The notes beneath the pieces were generated by a model, which made no database searches, was not told the origin of the DNA, and saw nothing but the letters and a program-made list of their open reading frames with translations. Positions 53,728 to 60,557 of a stretch of 64,000 nucleotides of DNA are shown here, in pieces. Origin of the DNA: JAWOLE01 sp963815655 (GTDB lineage Bacteria; Acidobacteriota; Thermoanaerobaculia; UBA5066; Gp7-AA6). Location: the NCBI GenBank assembly GCA_963815655.1, contig CAWFHK010000001.1, forward strand, positions 124,001 through 188,000, in the 5' to 3' direction. The first letter of the stretch is position 1. Each line of letters opens with the position of its first letter. The position numbers were made by a program, and so were the translations under genes.

Positions 53728-56412
53728 GTGACGTTGTCCGCTGGCACAAGGCTGGGTCCCTACGAGATCCTCTCGCCGCTCGGAGCCGGAGGGATGGGCG
53801 AGGTTTATAAGGCAAGGGACATCCGTCTCGACCGCTGGGTCGCCCTCAAGGTCCTGCCTACGGATGTCGCCTCGGACCCCGATCGCCTACGCCGTTTCGA
53901 GCAGGAAGCCCGCGCCACCTCTGCGCTCAATCATCCCAACATTTTGTCCGTCTACGACGTCGGCTCGGCCGATTCCATCTCCTACATCGTCACAGAGCTC
54001 GTCGAAGGGAAGACTCTGCGAGACCTGCTCCTGCCGGGGCCGTTGCCGACTAAGAAGCTGCTCGATATCGCGGCTCAGATTGCCGAGGGACTCGCCGCCG
54101 CACATGAAGCCGGCGTGGTCCACCGCGACTTGAAGCCCGCCAACATCATGGTCTCAAAGGACAGCTTCGCAAAAATCCTCGACTTCGGCCTCGCAAGATT
54201 TCCTGCGGCCGCGGGCGGCCTCGTGCCCGAAGTCGATACCGCAGCTTCGACCCAGCCTGCAAGTGAAACCGGTCCTGGACTTCTAGTTGGAACCATCTCG
54301 TACATGTCGCCTGAGCAGGCCTTGGGAAAACGCGTGGACTTCCGCTCCGACCAGTTCTCCTTTGGCTCAATCCTGTATGAGATGGTCACGGGAAGGCGCG
54401 CTTTTCCGCACGAAAACAGCATTGATGCATTATCGGCAATTTTGCACGATGAGCCAGACCCCTGCCCCGGGATTCTGCCCCCGTTACGCTGGATCATTGA
54501 ACGGTGTCTTTGCAAAGGGCCCGGCGATCGCTACCTGTCTACAGGCGATCTCGCCCGAGATCTTCGAACTCTTAGGGATCACGTCGACGAGATAACGGGT
54601 GCGAGACGGCCGGGCTCGTCCGCGGCGCCTGGGCGGCGCCGTGGGTTCGCGCGCGCCGCGGCGGTCGCGGCAACGCTGATGCTGATCGGACTTCTGGCGA
54701 TGAGCGTGTACCAACGAAAGAGCAGTCTCTCATCCAAGCGACTCTTTCGTGTCTCCGTCTTGCCTCCGCCGGGCACCGTTTTGAATGTCAACGGTTCTTC
54801 TCCCGCTCCCGTTGCAGTTTCTCCCGATGGCGGCCGGTTGGTCTTCGGCGCAAGGGATGCTGCTGGAATCGAATTGTTGTGGTCCCGCGCGATTGATGCA
54901 CAGGCCGCCGAGCCCCTCGCGGGTACCGAGGGGGCCACGTACCCTTTTTGGTCTCCCGATGGTCGCTTCGTCGCTTTCTTCTCCAACGGGAAACTAAGGA
55001 AGATTTCTGCCGCTGGCGGCGCGATCCAGACTCTCTGTGACGCGAGGGACGGGAGAGGGGGAAGCTGGTCGCCGAAGGGAACGATTCTCTTTTCTCCCGA
55101 CAGCGTCGGTCCAATCTACGAGGTCTCGGACTCGGGAGGCAATCCCAAGCCAGTCACGGCGGAGGGGCTCCCGAGGACGCAATTCAGCCACCGCTGGCCG
55201 AGCTTTCTTCCGGACGCCTCTCACTTTCTTTACCTGGTGCGTTATCCGGGCAGGGAGTCGACATCCGAGGGCATTTACGTGGGGGCCAGGCAATCCAGCG
55301 AGAGACGACTCCTACTCCGTGACATCTCCAATGCCGCATATTCGGCTCCCGGGCTCCTTCTTTTCGTCCGCGAGGGGATTCTCATGAGCGTGCCCTTCGA
55401 TATGCACCGCCTTAAGCTGACCGGCAAGCCTCTTCCGCTCGCCGAGCGCGTCGGTTACCACACCTATCGCTGGAACGGCGCTTTCAGCGCGTCGGCCAAT
55501 GGCGTTCTGGCCTATGAGGGCGGAGACGTCGAGACGGCGCGACTCGCGTGGCTGGAGAGGAGCGGCAGGCGGCTCGATGCCCTCGGCACCGCTGGCGACT
55601 ACGGCGGAATCCGGCTGTCGCCGGACGGTCACTATTGCGCAGCGGAGTTGCGCGATCCTGCGACGGGAATCGTCGACATCTGGGTGTATGAGTTTGCGCG
55701 TGGCATCGCGACAAGACTCACCTCGGGCTGGACGTGCGTGAGCCCAGTGTGGTCGCCGGACGGGCAGAGGATCGCTTTTTCATCCAATCGCGGCGGTCAC
55801 TGGGATCTTTACGAGAAGAGCGTCACAAGCGCGGCGGACGAGGAGATGCTTTACGAGACCCAGACCGACAAGACACCCACGGATTGGTCGGGCGACGTGG
55901 TTCTCTTCAACAACGCGGGAACCGCCGTGAAGCATCGCTGGGAGATCTGGGGCCTCTTGATGCCATCGCGCGCCCCTAGGCCGTATGTGCGGACATCGTT
56001 TGATGAACGCGACGGGACCCTGTCACGCGACGGGCGGCTTCTCGCGTACGTGTCGGGCGAGTCCGGGAGGCAGGAGGTCTATGTCCAGAGATTTCCGGCC
56101 GGCATCGAGAAGCGCCAGGCGTCGACGACCGGCGGAGGGCAGCCACTGTGGAGCCGCGACGGCTCGGAGCTTTACTACGTGGCTCCCGACGAAAGGCTCA
56201 TGGCAGTCAAGGTAGGGAAAGGACCCGCCCTCGAACTCGCGTCGCCCGACGCCTTGTTTGAAGGGCACTTTCACCTGTCCGCGAGTGAGATCCCGCGCTA
56301 TGCGCCCTCCCCCGATAGCCAGAAATTTCTGGTTGTCACCGAGGGCCCCTCCGGCGGCCGGCTATCCCCGATTACGCTTGTCGTTAACTGGCCTATGGCG
56401 CTTTCCCGCTGA
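53728..56412 (+). CDS. Ser/Thr protein kinase with C-terminal PD40/TolB-like propeller
   Basis: 894 residues from GTG. Kinase domain: Gly loop LGAGGMGEVYKA (18-29), K41, H132-RDLKPAN, D152-FG, SYMSPEQA (191-198), SDQFSFGSILYEM, the form common in Acidobacteriota. One membrane helix (about 308-328). Outside the membrane, a beta-propeller with repeated PD40 units (SPDGGRLVF, WSPDGRFVAFFS, WSPKGTILF, WSPDGQRIAFSSN, SRDGRLLAYVS, WSRDGSELYY). Probably senses an envelope ligand and signals to cytoplasmic FHA proteins such as the one at 58419-59114 (inference). The last 51 bases overlap the convergent oxidoreductase gene. Confidence 0.93.
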   Translation: MTLSAGTRLGPYEILSPLGAGGMGEVYKARDIRLDRWVALKVLPTDVASDPDRLRRFEQEARATSALNHPNILSVYDVGSADSISYIVTELVEGKTLRDLLLPGPLPTKKLLDIAAQIAEGLAAAHEAGVVHRDLKPANIMVSKDSFAKILDFGLARFPAAAGGLVPEVDTAASTQPASETGPGLLVGTISYMSPEQALGKRVDFRSDQFSFGSILYEMVTGRRAFPHENSIDALSAILHDEPDPCPGILPPLRWIIERCLCKGPGDRYLSTGDLARDLRTLRDHVDEITGARRPGSSAAPGRRRGFARAAAVAATLMLIGLLAMSVYQRKSSLSSKRLFRVSVLPPPGTVLNVNGSSPAPVAVSPDGGRLVFGARDAAGIELLWSRAIDAQAAEPLAGTEGATYPFWSPDGRFVAFFSNGKLRKISAAGGAIQTLCDARDGRGGSWSPKGTILFSPDSVGPIYEVSDSGGNPKPVTAEGLPRTQFSHRWPSFLPDASHFLYLVRYPGRESTSEGIYVGARQSSERRLLLRDISNAAYSAPGLLLFVREGILMSVPFDMHRLKLTGKPLPLAERVGYHTYRWNGAFSASANGVLAYEGGDVETARLAWLERSGRRLDALGTAGDYGGIRLSPDGHYCAAELRDPATGIVDIWVYEFARGIATRLTSGWTCVSPVWSPDGQRIAFSSNRGGHWDLYEKSVTSAADEEMLYETQTDKTPTDWSGDVVLFNNAGTAVKHRWEIWGLLMPSRAPRPYVRTSFDERDGTLSRDGRLLAYVSGESGRQEVYVQRFPAGIEKRQASTTGGGQPLWSRDGSELYYVAPDERLMAVKVGKGPALELASPDALFEGHFHLSASEIPRYAPSPDSQKFLVVTEGPSGGRLSPITLVVNWPMALSR

Positions 56413-57513
56413 CAGCCCACCTCTCGGGTCCTCAGGCTTGAACGGCCGGCGGAGCGACAGCCGCGGCGTCGCGGGGATTCCCGCGCCGCAGAGGTAAATC
56501 GGAAACTCGGTGACGCCGTCAAGACCGAGCAGGCGCTCGATTCGCGACTGCTGTATCGCGCCGGTCGTGAAAGGACCCAGCCTGAGGGCGGTCGCCAGCA
56601 AGGAGAATGTCTGGCCGAGGTGTCCTGCATCGAGCAGCATTGCGCGATAGCCGATACTTGCCGGGTACTTCCAGAAGCTCCGGGCGGCGACGGTCGTCAT
56701 GATGCAGACGAACGCGCAGGTCCCCACCCACTCCTGGCCGGATGCAAGCCGGACGGCCTCCTCGCGAACGTCTTCGCTTGCCAGTTGCTCAAGGCTGTCC
56801 GTCTGGACGGCATAGTGATACACGCCCGGACTCAATCCCCGAACCCGGAATACGAGGACGTAACATTCGATCGGATGTCGAGCACCCGCCGACGGGCTCG
56901 TCTTCGCCAGAAGTCTTCCGAGAAGGCCGGCCTCCAACCAGGCCGTCTGGCCCCAGGTTCCCCGAACAAGAGAAGCGAGCAACGAGAAGCTGATCTCGCG
57001 GTCCCGGAACATCCTCACCGTCTCTCGGCGGCGCAGAGCCTCGAGCAAAGGGGTGGCTGGCGCGGGAGCTTTTCTCGGAAGCGGGATGCGAGCGTTTTCG
57101 GGATAGTTCTTGTACAGAGCCGGTTGCGGGCGCAGAGCGAGCCGCGAGCGAAAGTAGCGGATCTTCTCCGCCGGATCGCCGGTTATCGGCAGGTCGCGCC
57201 CTGAAAAATGATAGTAGGCTGCAGGCAGACCGTCGCCCCAAGCCTTAGAGAGACTCGGCGGATGCTTCCCCGTCGGAGCTGGAACGAGAAAGCCGAGCGA
57301 CCTGAGAGAGTCGACTTGTTGCTCCACGGAACGAGGCGAGTAGGGCGCGAAGTCTCGCGCGACTGCTCTAAGGCTTTTGGGGAAGTCGAATCTCTCCAGC
57401 AGTTGAATAACGAGGGGAGAGACTGAAATGCGAAGCCGCCGCTCGAACTCCTCCAGAAAGAACTGCCGACCGGCCCAGTAGGCGACAACATTAGGACTTC
57501 TGACGAGGTTCAT
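56362..57513 (-). CDS. SagB/ThcOx-type flavin dehydrogenase
   Basis: 383 residues. Residues 1-90 form a winged-helix-like N-terminal domain (RLRISVSPLVIQLLERFDFPKSLRAVARDF, SVEQQVDSLRSLGFLVP); residues 150-360 are a nitroreductase fold with RRRETVRMF, TSPSAGARHPIECYVLVF, GLSPGVYHYAVQTDSLEQL, RAMLLDAGHLGQTFSLLATALRLGPFTTGAI. These are landmarks of the SagB/McbC family, FMN enzymes that oxidise azolines to azoles in ribosomal peptides, though many members have no known substrate. No YcaO or SagC-like gene is in the window. Six bases downstream of the small-peptide gene at 57520-57708, so the two are co-transcribed. Confidence 0.88.
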   Translation of the reverse strand: MNLVRSPNVVAYWAGRQFFLEEFERRLRISVSPLVIQLLERFDFPKSLRAVARDFAPYSPRSVEQQVDSLRSLGFLVPAPTGKHPPSLSKAWGDGLPAAYYHFSGRDLPITGDPAEKIRYFRSRLALRPQPALYKNYPENARIPLPRKAPAPATPLLEALRRRETVRMFRDREISFSLLASLVRGTWGQTAWLEAGLLGRLLAKTSPSAGARHPIECYVLVFRVRGLSPGVYHYAVQTDSLEQLASEDVREEAVRLASGQEWVGTCAFVCIMTTVAARSFWKYPASIGYRAMLLDAGHLGQTFSLLATALRLGPFTTGAIQQSRIERLLGLDGVTEFPIYLCGAGIPATPRLSLRRPFKPEDPRGGLSAGKRHRPVNDKRNRG

Positions 57514-57519
57514 CCCCGG

Positions 57520-57708
57520 TCAAGGACACTTTGTGATGATCTTCCGATGCTCCTCGTCGACCTCGATTGAGACATTCGGTCCGTAAGAGATGTATCCGTT
57601 GGAGAGATCAGCAACCGTGAACATAAGATCCATATTAGACTGTGACATCTTAAGATCGAGTTTCTTGTGTGGACTCGGCGCCTTCCTCGTTGACTTCCGT
57701 TTCGCCAT
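57520..57708 (-). CDS. 62-residue basic peptide, paralog of 58226-58408
   Basis: Start ATG at 57706-57708 has AAGGAGGAC just upstream. N-terminus is basic (MAKRKSTRKAPSPHKK), the rest alternates polar and hydrophobic residues (LDLKMSQSNMDLMFTVADLSNGYISYG, then SIEVDEEHRKIITKCP), ending in a Cys-Pro. Shared with the second peptide: L-x-L, S, F-x-V-x-D-L-S-x-G-x-I-x-Y, N, V-x-I-D/V-E, R-x-I and a penultimate Cys. No signal peptide. Neighbour to the SagB-like enzyme (6-base gap), so it is a candidate substrate. Function unknown. Local base composition is clearly A+T-richer than the rest of the window. Confidence 0.75.
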   Translation of the reverse strand: MAKRKSTRKAPSPHKKLDLKMSQSNMDLMFTVADLSNGYISYGPNVSIEVDEEHRKIITKCP

Positions 57709-57745
57709 CCTGTCCTCCTTCATCTGACGTTATTCAGGCAGCGCA

Positions 57746-57756
57746 GCTTATTCCGC
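57746..57756 (-). promoter_or_regulatory. shared 11-bp element upstream of a peptide gene (copy 1)
   Basis: GCGGAATAAGC on the minus strand, starting 38 bases upstream of the ATG at 57708. The identical 11-mer lies at the same distance upstream of the paralogous peptide gene at 58226-58408. It could be a regulatory site or simply part of a gene-plus-leader duplication. Confidence 0.4.
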
Positions 57757-57967
57757 GAGCCCACAACTATCTCAATTACGAACGCTCGGCGTTAAACGGG
57801 AAACCCAGCATCATGCTCTATTCCTTCTCGCTCGAGATTGCCTCCTCGAACACATCCATTTGAGAGAATTATGTCGGCTTCAAGCGGTCGTTCGAGTAAT
57901 CGAAATAGGTCGCCGAAGATTACTGCTCTGGGTCGGCGGTGGCTCGTAGCCGTAGTTGTCCGTCCCT

Positions 57968-58162
57968 CTAACCGCAGTTCTCTATGCAAATCCGTTTTGC
58001 CTCTTCTCCGATCTGTTTGCACTTGCTGAATCTGTCCTTGCACGTGGCCTTCTTTTCAGGAGTGTCGGCGGCTTCAAGGCATTCGACCAGAACCCTGAAG
58101 CAGGTCTTGACGCGATCTCGGTAGGCATCCTCGCACGTCTTGATGCAATCTTGGTCGGCCAT
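57968..58162 (-). CDS. 64-residue peptide with eight cysteines in palindromic spacing
   Basis: Start ATG (58160-58162) has GGAGGACAG upstream as in the two sister genes. Cys at 6, 10, 21, 28, 41, 48, 59 and 63: spacing CX3C-X10-C-X6-C-X12-C-X6-C-X10-C-X3C, mirror-symmetric about T34/P35. Both halves look helical, with a break at ADTPEKK, so the likely fold is a disulfide-stapled (or metal-binding) helical hairpin, comparable in principle to alpha-hairpinins or CHCH proteins (inference). No signal peptide. 244 bases without a supportable gene follow before the next peptide. Family not recognised. Confidence 0.75.
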   Translation of the reverse strand: MADQDCIKTCEDAYRDRVKTCFRVLVECLEAADTPEKKATCKDRFSKCKQIGEEAKRICIENCG

Positions 58163-58225
58163 TCTGTCCTCCGTCACTGTAGACAACGACATTCGGACTC
58201 CGGGCTAGCCTTATCCGTGGGACAG

Positions 58226-58408
58226 CTATTGACACGTGATGGTGATCGTCCGAGTCTCCTTGTCGATCTGTACTTCCGTATTCGCCGAGTAGGTGATGTG
58301 TCCGGAGGAGAGATCCGGGACCGAAAAGGAGAATGCCGTCTCTGACGCCTCGAGGTTGAGTGTCCTCTCCTTTCTCGATGACTTCTTCCTGGGTTTCTTC
58401 TTTGCCAT
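58226..58408 (-). CDS. 60-residue basic peptide, paralog of 57520-57708
   Basis: ATG at 58406-58408 preceded by AAGGAGGAC, overlapping nothing but lying 10 bases after the regulator stop. N-terminus MAKKKPRKKSSRKER is strongly basic; the rest (TLNLEASETAFSFSVPDLSS, then GHITYSANTEVQID and TRTITITCQ) alternates in a beta-like manner and ends in Cys-Gln. The pattern F-x-V-x-D-L-S-x-G-x-I-x-Y-x-x-N is shared with the peptide at 57520-57708, showing duplication. Thr-rich C-terminal region ends with the only Cys. Function unknown. Confidence 0.75.
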   Translation of the reverse strand: MAKKKPRKKSSRKERTLNLEASETAFSFSVPDLSSGHITYSANTEVQIDKETRTITITCQ

Positions 58409-58418
58409 TCGGTCCTCC

Positions 58419-59114
58419 TTATTCGAGGTGCTTGCGTGGGCGCGGCTTATTCCGCGCTTGCGCGAGGCGTGAATCGCCAATCGTGCGGGTCGAGTCAGCG
58501 TCCGAAACGAGTCGGAACATCATCATGACGTCGCCAACGCGGAGCTGGTCACCGTCTGCCAGCGGGCGTGGAGAGCCGACGATCGTCTTGCCGACAAACG
58601 TCCCGTTCTTGCTGCCTAGGTCTTCGAGTGTCGCGGAGTCACCGCCGACGATGATCCGCGCGTGGCGGCGAGAGATGGAGTCGTCATTGATGCGGATCGT
58701 AACGCCGGTCTCTCGCCCCAGGACATTCTCGCCAGACGAGAGCTCGATCATCTTGTCTTGGAAGACGAGATAGCAACCCGCTCCGAGAATGGCCGGCGCC
58801 CGCTCGGCGGGGATCACGTCCCCCCGGAAGGCATATCCGAAGCCGTGGACAGTACGGATGAAGGTGAAACCCGGACCGTTCTCGCCGATGGCGGCCCGGA
58901 TGTCGGAGATGGCGCTCGCGAGGGTCGCCTCGGAAACGAAGGTTCCGGGCCAGATCTTCTCGTGAATCTCCGCCTTCGCGACGGCCCGGGGTCGGTTTTC
59001 CAGGAGGAGTTCCAGCAGGCGGAACCCCGTAGGCGGAAGGTGGACGGGCTCGTCCCCGCGGAAGAGCTCCCGCGTGTCCGCGTCGAGCACGCAGTCAGCG
59101 AAGCGAACGCGCAT
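58419..59114 (-). CDS. transcriptional regulator: PhoB-type winged helix fused to FHA domain
   Basis: 231 residues. Residues 1-97 are an OmpR/PhoB (Trans_reg_C) DNA-binding domain: FADCVLDADTRELFRGDEPVHL, LPPTGFRLLELLLENRPRAVAKAEIHEKIWPGTFVSEATLASAISDIR, FIRTVHGFGYAF. Residues 130-202 are an FHA domain: G133R, S148-RRH, G167-SKN-GTF. No receiver domain, so control is likely through binding a phosphothreonine made by a Ser/Thr kinase rather than Asp phosphorylation. First gene of the operon with three peptides and the SagB-like enzyme. An 11-bp-period direct repeat lies 26 bases upstream of its ATG. Confidence 0.9.
   Translation of the reverse strand: MRVRFADCVLDADTRELFRGDEPVHLPPTGFRLLELLLENRPRAVAKAEIHEKIWPGTFVSEATLASAISDIRAAIGENGPGFTFIRTVHGFGYAFRGDVIPAERAPAILGAGCYLVFQDKMIELSSGENVLGRETGVTIRINDDSISRRHARIIVGGDSATLEDLGSKNGTFVGKTIVGSPRPLADGDQLRVGDVMMMFRLVSDADSTRTIGDSRLAQARNKPRPRKHLE
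58445..58455 (-). promoter_or_regulatory. shared 11-bp element upstream of a peptide gene (copy 2)
   Basis: GCGGAATAAGC on the minus strand, 37 bases upstream of the ATG at 58408. Here it also codes for Arg-Asn-Lys near the C-terminus of the FHA regulator. Identical to 57746-57756. Confidence 0.4.
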
Positions 59115-59139
59115 TCGAATCTCCAGGAAAAAGTGAGGG

Positions 59140-59160
59140 AACCGCCAAGCAACCGCCAAG
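59140..59160. promoter_or_regulatory. direct-repeat operator candidate for the FHA/winged-helix regulator
   Basis: AACCGCCAAG at 59140-59149 and again at 59151-59160, an exact 10-bp repeat with 11-bp period. OmpR/PhoB-type winged helices are known to bind tandem direct repeats with this period. It lies in the divergent gap between the regulator and the secreted protein, so it could control both. Confidence 0.5.
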
Positions 59161-59248
59161 ACTCCGGTCACGAAAAAGCAAATTGTGGGTATCGCGCAAA
59201 ACACGGTGATCCGCCGCGCTTTGACGCAACTTTCGAAAGGAGTTGCCC

Positions 59249-60493
59249 ATGGCCAGCAAGGAGCCGACAACGCGATGGCTTGAAGCCCTCGGAGTCCTCG
59301 TTCTCGCTCTCTTCCTGGAGGCGAAACCGGTGACAGGCCAGGAGAGCGAAGTCTCCGACCCGGTGGAAACGGAGATCCCGGCGGAGGAAGCGCTCCGCCT
59401 GGCGGAATGGAAGATCATGGACCGCCTCGCGGAGGCGTACGGCTCGACGCGCTGGTCGAGCGTCGCCGAGTTTCTCGGGGCCAACCCCGGGTACGAGGGA
59501 AACCCCAACATCATGTTCATTCCCCTGTCTCTCGGGAACGTCTATCTCAATCGGTACGAGTGGCGGCATGATATCTCCGATTTGGAGCGATCTGTCGAGT
59601 GGTTCGAATGGGTGGCGTGCAAGCACTGGCTCTGGGGGCGGCGGTGGCTGGCGGCCCCGGTCGTGAGCTACCTCGACATCAGCCTTCTGCGCCTGCGTGC
59701 CGAGCGCGTGCCGGCCCGCTATGAAGGACGCCTGGAGGCTGTCTGGCAGGCCGCTCTGGCGATCACGGCGGAGGAAGCCGACGCTCGGCTGACTCCGGAT
59801 TTTCCGTACGGGCCCTACGATTCCTCCGCGACCGGCGATTCCAAGGGGGAGGAGAACGCCTGGGAGGCGGGATTGCTCGCCGCCGCGGCGAATCTTCTTG
59901 CCGGACACCCCCGGGCGGCCGGCTGGGATGCCAAGGCGCGGCAACTCGCGTACGACGCCATCACCCGTCCCTCGGATCCCCCGGACTCGGAAGGCCTGAA
60001 GGTCACGACGGTGGAGGAGGATTTCGCCCTCTCCAACCACGGCCTCTTTCCGAACCCGACCTACGCCGCCGCGACGATCGAGCTGCTCCTGCAGGGGGCG
60101 TTGACCTACCGGCTGACGGGCCGGGAGATCCCGGCCGAGTTCAGCCACAACGTCAAGGACCTCTACGAGGCCTACAAGGGCTCCGTTGACGGGACTCTTC
60201 AATGGACCGTGCCGTCGGACCCTCCGGGCGAGGCGTCGCTCTTCCCCTTCGCTTTCGATCCCGACCTGGAGGTCCGCGAAGTCGGCCGTGAGTTGGAGAA
60301 CGGCTATCTATGGCTGCCGGCTGAACCGGTGGCGATGATGGAAGTCGGTGGCCCCCTGTGGACGGCGGTGCTCAACGGCAAGGTCGTCATGTTCTATCTG
60401 ATGGGCTCCTACCTGTGGCACTTCCCGCCGGGTGTGAGCCGAGACCGTCCATGCGTGACCGGACGAGGGAACCATGTGTCGGCCTGCAAGTAG
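59249..60493 (+). CDS. hypothetical exported protein, mostly helical
   Basis: 414 residues. ATG with GAAAGGAG about 6 bases upstream. Signal peptide (LEALGVLVLALFLEAKPVTGQE). The body is helix-rich with Trp-rich segments (ERSVEWFEWVACKHWLWGRRWLAAP) and an alpha/alpha-toroid-like feel (EENAWEAGLLAAAANLLAGHP, FALSNHGLFPNPTYAAATIELLL), reminiscent of polysaccharide-lyase or glycoside-processing barrels, but I cannot name a family or catalytic residues. Divergent from the FHA-regulated operon, 65 bases before the kinase-ATPase gene. Confidence 0.7.
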   Translation: MASKEPTTRWLEALGVLVLALFLEAKPVTGQESEVSDPVETEIPAEEALRLAEWKIMDRLAEAYGSTRWSSVAEFLGANPGYEGNPNIMFIPLSLGNVYLNRYEWRHDISDLERSVEWFEWVACKHWLWGRRWLAAPVVSYLDISLLRLRAERVPARYEGRLEAVWQAALAITAEEADARLTPDFPYGPYDSSATGDSKGEENAWEAGLLAAAANLLAGHPRAAGWDAKARQLAYDAITRPSDPPDSEGLKVTTVEEDFALSNHGLFPNPTYAAATIELLLQGALTYRLTGREIPAEFSHNVKDLYEAYKGSVDGTLQWTVPSDPPGEASLFPFAFDPDLEVREVGRELENGYLWLPAEPVAMMEVGGPLWTAVLNGKVVMFYLMGSYLWHFPPGVSRDRPCVTGRGNHVSACK

Positions 60494-60557
60494 AATACGG
60501 CTCTCAAAATCCGAAGACAGCCTTTCGGCCTGGGTGGGGCAAGAGGGCGGCGGAGGA

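Noticed and set aside
57792..58043. 83-codon minus-strand open frame between two peptide genes
   Set aside because: It overlaps the 8-Cys peptide gene in another frame, lacks the GGAGGAC leader shared by the three peptide genes and shows no pattern in common with them.
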